Source: Phycisphaerae bacterium (lineage in GTDB: Bacteria > Planctomycetota > Phycisphaerae > SM23-33). From it: 9,030 nt of DNA. The position numbers were made by a program, and so were the translations under genes. Within the stretch, counting starts at the first letter, position 1; each line of letters starts with the position of its first letter. Below are positions 5,131 through 9,030 of this stretch, in pieces. The stretch spans positions 1 through 9,030 of the forward strand of contig JAUWQU010000096.1 of assembly GCA_030610965.1 (NCBI GenBank). Direction: 5' to 3'. The notes beneath the pieces were generated by a model that had not been told where the DNA came from, did not search any database, and worked only from the letters and a program-made list of their open reading frames with translations.

Positions 5131-7224
5131 GTGGCAAGGACCGGATGGGCTACGATGTGCATTATGGTGTTCGCGGGGGTCTTTGCCGCGGCCGTGCGCG
5201 CGGAAGACCCGAATACGCCGGCCGGGGCGACCACGCAGCCGAGCGCGACCGATACGGCCCCGGCCCGTCCGTCCGACGCCAATACGGCAGGGCCGACGGC
5301 CCAGGAGCACAAGCTGCCCTCAATCACCATTACCGGCAAGAAGCCGCCCGTCGAGCAGGGAGACAGGCCCATCTTCATCGCGCTTCCTCCCCGGGATTTG
5401 GTCAAGCGGCCGCTCACCGAGTCCGCGGGCCTGGACACGGCCACGACGGTCGTCGGCAGGGAGGAGATTCGCTGGCTGGACGCCTACTCGGTGATCGATG
5501 CGCTGAAATACACGCCCGGCGCGTGGACGGAGCGGCGCGGGCGAAAGGTCAAGCAGTTCTTCTCCGTCCGTGGGCAGCGGTACCCCTACCCCACGTACGT
5601 CATCGACGGCGCGTGGCAGCGGGAGTTCCACGAGACCAACTACTTCTTCAACGCGGCGACTATCGAGCGGATCGAGATGGTCCGCTCCAGCAGTGCTCTG
5701 CTGCTGGGGCCTGGCGGCATGACGGGCCTGGTCCACATCATTCCCCGAACGTACACCAAGCAGGAGACCAGGCTCGACGTGGAGTACGGCAGCGACAACA
5801 CCTGGCTGGGCAACGTCAGTCATGGCAACGTCGTCGGCAAGAAGCTCTCCTACGGCGTGGGTATCGGCTACCGTCACACGGACGGGCCCAGCCATGAAAA
5901 CGCCGAGGAGAACATCACGAACTTTTTCGGCCGGCTTGTCTACCGGCCGACCAAGCCGTTGACCTTGAGCCTGAAGGCGTACAGCTACACGGGCGACCGG
6001 GAGCTCCAACTCGCCGAGCCGCCGGCCACCGGCACGCTCCAGACGCGCCGGGACAGTTACGACCCCATCTGCATGTACATGGTCGTGGGCAAGGCGAGGT
6101 ACGAGGCATCGGATCGGGCCTCGACAGAGATCACGACCAGCTACGCGCACCGCCGGCTGTACGGGCATCGCGTGGGCAGCGCCGACTGGATTGAGCGCGA
6201 CTACGAGTACGGATCGCGCGTCATCCAAAGCCTGAAGATCGGCGACAACAACACGCTGCGTTTCGGCGGGATGTTCAACCACTGGGTCTCCCCCACGGGC
6301 AAGCGGTTTTACGTCGGCCGGCGCGGCGAGTTGGGCACGTACTCCGGCGTGATCGTCGACGAGCACGATTTCGGCAAGCTGGACGTGAACGTCGGCTACC
6401 GCCTGACGCGCACCCGCATCGACAAGTTCGGCGGGCTTAACGTCGAGGGCGTCGCCGGGCCGCTCAGCACCGTCCTGATCGAGAACGAGTGGGAGGACCC
6501 CCTCCAGACGCTCACCGCGGGCGCGTCGTACGCGCTGAGCGACGTCTGGTCGCTGCACGGCAACCTCGCCCTCGGGCAGATCGCCGCCAAGCCCGGCATG
6601 GTCGACGCCCAACTCGGCCGCCCGGGTGCCGAAAGGCGAACCAAGTTCGACCTGGGCATCAAAGGCCAGTGGAAGTCCTTCGGGGAGGCGTCGCTGACGG
6701 GCTTCTACGTCCACCAGAAGGACGCCGCGCTGCTGAGCGGCCAGAAGGTGACCGTCAACGGCGATGACTACGGCCTCTACGAGAACGCCGACCGCGACAG
6801 CTACGGCATAGAACTGGACGTGCGGACGCGGCGTTTCGACAGCGGCTTCCAGTTCTTCTTCAACGCCGTGGCGATGCAGACCCGGCGGCAGGGCGCCGAC
6901 GGCGACTGGATGCGAGACAAGGAAGTGCCCGAGTGCATCCTCGGCGGCGGGGTATCCTGGTTGTGGAAGGGCCTGGAGATCTCGCTGCTAACCAAGCACG
7001 TGGCGTCCTACGAAAACGATCGGTTCCTGCCGGGCGGGTCCGACCCGGCCAGCCTGGGGGCGTTCACGGACCTCGACGCCAAGGTGACATACCACTTCGG
7101 CGAGGATCGACAGCACTATGTCTTCTTCGGCCTGGAGAATATCTGCAACAAGAAATACTCCACCGTCGCGGGATACCCCGACGAGGGCAGGCGGTTCAAG
7201 ACCGGGCTGGGCTTTAAGTTCTAA
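5131..7224 (+). CDS. TonB-dependent outer-membrane receptor, substrate unknown
   Basis: The product has 697 residues. A Sec signal peptide covers about 1-24 (hydrophobic core IMVFAGVFAAAV, cleavage probably after VRA). A Pro/Thr/Ala-rich linker (about 26-58) and a TonB-box-like LPSITITGKK (62-71) follow. The plug (about 100-207) shows VIDALKYTPG (121-130), FSVRG (144-148), YVIDGA (156-161) and IERIEMVRSSSALLLGPGG (178-196), then HIIPR where other receptors have NIITK. The rest is a beta-barrel with many aromatic strands; the end region (FFGLENICNKKY...GYPDEGRRF) and final Phe fit the outer-membrane targeting signal. There is no N-terminal STN signalling domain. It should import a ligand across the outer membrane using TonB energy; no substrate can be assigned. 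The permease gene follows after 13 bases, so the two are probably co-transcribed with the ATPase. Confidence 0.93.
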   Translation: MARTGWATMCIMVFAGVFAAAVRAEDPNTPAGATTQPSATDTAPARPSDANTAGPTAQEHKLPSITITGKKPPVEQGDRPIFIALPPRDLVKRPLTESAGLDTATTVVGREEIRWLDAYSVIDALKYTPGAWTERRGRKVKQFFSVRGQRYPYPTYVIDGAWQREFHETNYFFNAATIERIEMVRSSSALLLGPGGMTGLVHIIPRTYTKQETRLDVEYGSDNTWLGNVSHGNVVGKKLSYGVGIGYRHTDGPSHENAEENITNFFGRLVYRPTKPLTLSLKAYSYTGDRELQLAEPPATGTLQTRRDSYDPICMYMVVGKARYEASDRASTEITTSYAHRRLYGHRVGSADWIERDYEYGSRVIQSLKIGDNNTLRFGGMFNHWVSPTGKRFYVGRRGELGTYSGVIVDEHDFGKLDVNVGYRLTRTRIDKFGGLNVEGVAGPLSTVLIENEWEDPLQTLTAGASYALSDVWSLHGNLALGQIAAKPGMVDAQLGRPGAERRTKFDLGIKGQWKSFGEASLTGFYVHQKDAALLSGQKVTVNGDDYGLYENADRDSYGIELDVRTRRFDSGFQFFFNAVAMQTRRQGADGDWMRDKEVPECILGGGVSWLWKGLEISLLTKHVASYENDRFLPGGSDPASLGAFTDLDAKVTYHFGEDRQHYVFFGLENICNKKYSTVAGYPDEGRRFKTGLGFKF

Positions 7225-7237
7225 CCCCTACTAACGA

Positions 7238-8383
7238 ATGTTCTGGAAGATCGTCACAAATCAAGCCAGGTATAAGTGGTCGGTGACACTGCTGCTCTGG
7301 GCGGCCATGGCCACCCTGGTGGCGCTGTACACCTACCTTGGCAACAGCGCGCGGTTCTCCAACCGCTCCATGCAGTTGATCATGAAGAACCTCGGGCACA
7401 ACCTGCTCATCCTGCCCGAGCAGGCCGACCCGCTCGATACGTACCTCTGCACGGACAAACAAGTGCTCTTCGGGCAGGAGGCGACACCCCGCATGGCCGC
7501 ACGCACGCACCTGGCCTCGAAGTACTACACGTCGGTCCTTCAGCAGCGGGTTCCCGCGGGCGGCGGATCGGTGATCCTGACCGGCATGTCCCCCGTACAC
7601 CGCGCCGACGAGACGCCGGAGAAGGGCCACCTCGACACCGCCATCGCGCCGGGCGAGGCGCGCCTCGGGGCCGAGGCCGCCAGGCTGCTCGGCGTGTCCG
7701 CCAACAGACAGGTCGAGCTGCTCGGCCGGTCGTTCCGGGTGGCGGCGATCCTTCAGACGGTCGGCTCCCTGGATGACTACCGCGCCTACGTGCCACTCGA
7801 GGACTGCCAGGAGCTTCTGGGCAAGCCGGGCCGCATCAACGCGATCCTGTCGTTCCTGTGCCTGCACGGCACGTCGCTACGGGGCGTAAGCCGCTACCAG
7901 GAACAAGAGTTCGCCAGATTATTCCCGGACTTCAAGATCATCACGAAGACGCGGATCGCTCAGGGACGGTACCTGGCGCGAATGACGACCCAGCGATACC
8001 TGAGGTATCTCCTTGCCATCGTCCTGTGCATCACGGTGGTGATGATCGCCGTGACCGGCTTGCAGGAGGTCTCGGAGCGGCGGCGCGAAGTCGGCATCTT
8101 CCTGGCGATGGGAGCGAGCTACGCCTACATCATCGGCCTGTACGTGGCGAAACTGATGGCGATCGCCCTGGCGGCGTCTGGGGCGGGGTTCTTCATCGGG
8201 TCGTTTCTGTCGAACTGGCTGCTGGCGCCAGTGCTGGTGACGCAGACACACTCGGTGGCCGTCGTCTGGCGGCAGCTTCCGGAGGTGATGGCCCTGACGT
8301 GCGCGGTGGTGCTCTTTGCGGCCCTGCTGCCCATAGCCAAGCTGGTCCGGATGAACCCGAATGCCATCCTGGTCGAGGAATAG
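7238..8383 (+). CDS. FtsX/MacB-type ABC transporter permease
   Basis: The product has 381 residues with the four-helix layout of this class: TM1 about 15-35, a large periplasmic domain (about 36-250), then TM2 256-276, TM3 297-325 and TM4 346-368. The cytoplasmic segment EVSERRREVGIFLAMGAS (276-293) matches the ATPase-coupling motif of FtsX-like permeases, and the end NPNAILVEE resembles the usual DPxEALR-type terminus. Proteins of this class move lipoproteins, peptides or other envelope substrates, or transmit mechanical signals, rather than importing solutes through a classical channel. The stretch NLGHNLLILPEQAD (51-64) reminds me of FtsX-like permeases linked to iron-uptake (FetMP-like) clusters, a weak, memory-based hint. 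The ATG has no good Shine-Dalgarno and lies 13 bases after the receptor stop, so translational coupling is likely. The ATPase gene starts 5 bases downstream. Confidence 0.88.
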   Translation: MFWKIVTNQARYKWSVTLLLWAAMATLVALYTYLGNSARFSNRSMQLIMKNLGHNLLILPEQADPLDTYLCTDKQVLFGQEATPRMAARTHLASKYYTSVLQQRVPAGGGSVILTGMSPVHRADETPEKGHLDTAIAPGEARLGAEAARLLGVSANRQVELLGRSFRVAAILQTVGSLDDYRAYVPLEDCQELLGKPGRINAILSFLCLHGTSLRGVSRYQEQEFARLFPDFKIITKTRIAQGRYLARMTTQRYLRYLLAIVLCITVVMIAVTGLQEVSERRREVGIFLAMGASYAYIIGLYVAKLMAIALAASGAGFFIGSFLSNWLLAPVLVTQTHSVAVVWRQLPEVMALTCAVVLFAALLPIAKLVRMNPNAILVEE

Positions 8384-8388
8384 CCCTC

Positions 8389-9030
8389 ATGCTGGAAGTG
8401 CGTGACGCGACGAAGTCGTACACGAAGAACGGCCGGACCATCCACGCCGCCCGTGGGCTGAGCTTCCGAGCGGAGCAGGGCGACCTCATCGTCGTGCATG
8501 GGCCCAGCGGAAGCGGCAAGAGCACGCTACTGCTGATGATCGGCGGGATGCTCCCCCCGGACAGCGGAAGTGTCGTCTACGACGCCTGCGAGGTCTACCG
8601 GGGCTCGCCGGCAAAGCGGAACCGCTACCGCAAGCACACGGTGGGCTTCGTCTTCCAGCGGTTCTTCCTGATGCCCTACCTGAGCGTGTACGATAACATC
8701 GGGATTTCGCTCTCGCTCCAAGGACGCCGCGGAGCGGCGCCGGCCGCGGTGACCGAATTGGCCCGCCGCCTCGGGATCGAGCAGCGATTGGGGCACCGGC
8801 CGAGCGAACTGAGCGTCGGCGAGCAGCAGCGGGGCGCTTTGGCCCGGGCCCTCGTAGGCGGACAGCAGCTCATCCTCGCAGACGAGCCGACCGGAAACCT
8901 CGACCCGAGGAACGCGGAGATCATCGCCACGTGCCTGATCGACGAGAGCCGCCGAGGGCGCACCGTCATCCTGGCCACACACGACCCGGTGCTGCTGGAT
9001 ATCGCGCCGAAACGCATTCGGATCGAGTCG
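8389..9030 (+). CDS. ABC transporter ATP-binding protein, LolD/MacB-like (3' end outside window)
   Basis: The frame is open from the ATG at 8389 to the last base of the window (214 residues). The nucleotide-binding motifs are nearly complete: Walker A GPSGSGKST (38-46), Q-loop Q90 in VFQRFFLMPYLSV, signature LSVGEQQRGALARAL (141-155), Walker B LILADEPTGNLD (161-172) and switch His H198 in ATHDP. QRFFLMPYLSVYDNI and DEPTGNLD are typical of the LolD/MacB/FtsE-like group that partners FtsX-type permeases, such as the one encoded just upstream. The signature is unusual: the common LSGGQQQR reads LSVGEQQR, with Val for the first Gly. A GAGGA (8375-8379) 9 bases before the ATG supports the start. 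Only a short C-terminal end is probably missing. It energises the permease from the cytoplasm. Confidence 0.93.
   Translation, partial: MLEVRDATKSYTKNGRTIHAARGLSFRAEQGDLIVVHGPSGSGKSTLLLMIGGMLPPDSGSVVYDACEVYRGSPAKRNRYRKHTVGFVFQRFFLMPYLSVYDNIGISLSLQGRRGAAPAAVTELARRLGIEQRLGHRPSELSVGEQQRGALARALVGGQQLILADEPTGNLDPRNAEIIATCLIDESRRGRTVILATHDPVLLDIAPKRIRIES

Noticed and set aside
5320..6714. Long open frame on the - strand (464 codons)
   Set aside because: It is antisense to the TonB-dependent receptor and has a low-complexity V/A/R/D-rich composition without motifs; the + strand protein is unmistakable.

Overview
The window looks like GC-rich chromosomal DNA from a planctomycete-like bacterium (Planctomycetota, perhaps Phycisphaerae or a relative). 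This is inferred from a dockerin protein with a PEP-CTERM-type tail, a uroporphyrinogen-decarboxylase-fold protein of the kind common in Planctomycetota and Verrucomicrobiota, and a diderm gene set (TonB-dependent receptor plus envelope ABC transporter). No rRNA, tRNA, transposase, integrase or CRISPR array was seen. All six supported genes are on the + strand.

Layout. (1) 2-745: the 3' part of a secreted dockerin/PEP-CTERM-like protein, cut by the left edge. (2) 746-1547: about 800 bases without a convincing gene. It holds two copies of a CCTGAGC...CGAAGGG dispersed repeat (the first supplies the stop codon of gene 1), small inverted repeats, and a sigma-70-like promoter whose spacer is a perfect inverted repeat, followed by a roughly 160-base leader. 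(3) 1548-2645: a URO-D-superfamily protein of unknown substrate. (4) 2900-3514: an ECF-type sigma factor. (5) 3590-4996: a membrane anti-sigma factor with an N-terminal zinc ZAS domain, one membrane span and a large outer seven-repeat PQQ/BamB-like beta-propeller. (6) 5131-7224: a TonB-dependent outer-membrane receptor without an N-terminal signalling (STN) domain. (7) 7238-8383: an FtsX/MacB-type ABC permease. (8) 8389-9030: the matching ABC ATPase, cut by the right edge.

How the genes may work together. Genes 4-8 read as one signalling and transport locus. The ECF factor would be held by the ZAS domain of its neighbour, and the outer propeller would sense a ligand, a protein or an envelope state. 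The freed sigma factor could then activate the receptor/ABC operon. Two sequence observations support this, though neither proves it. The leaders before the anti-sigma gene and the receptor gene share the 12-mer TTGTGTCCCCAA followed, 13 or 14 bases on, by CGTATAC or CGTATGC, which fits the spacing of a bipartite ECF promoter. The receptor, permease and ATPase genes are separated by only 13 and 5 bases. The layout resembles FecI-FecR-FecA signalling, but the anti-sigma architecture differs and the receptor lacks the domain that FecA uses to signal.
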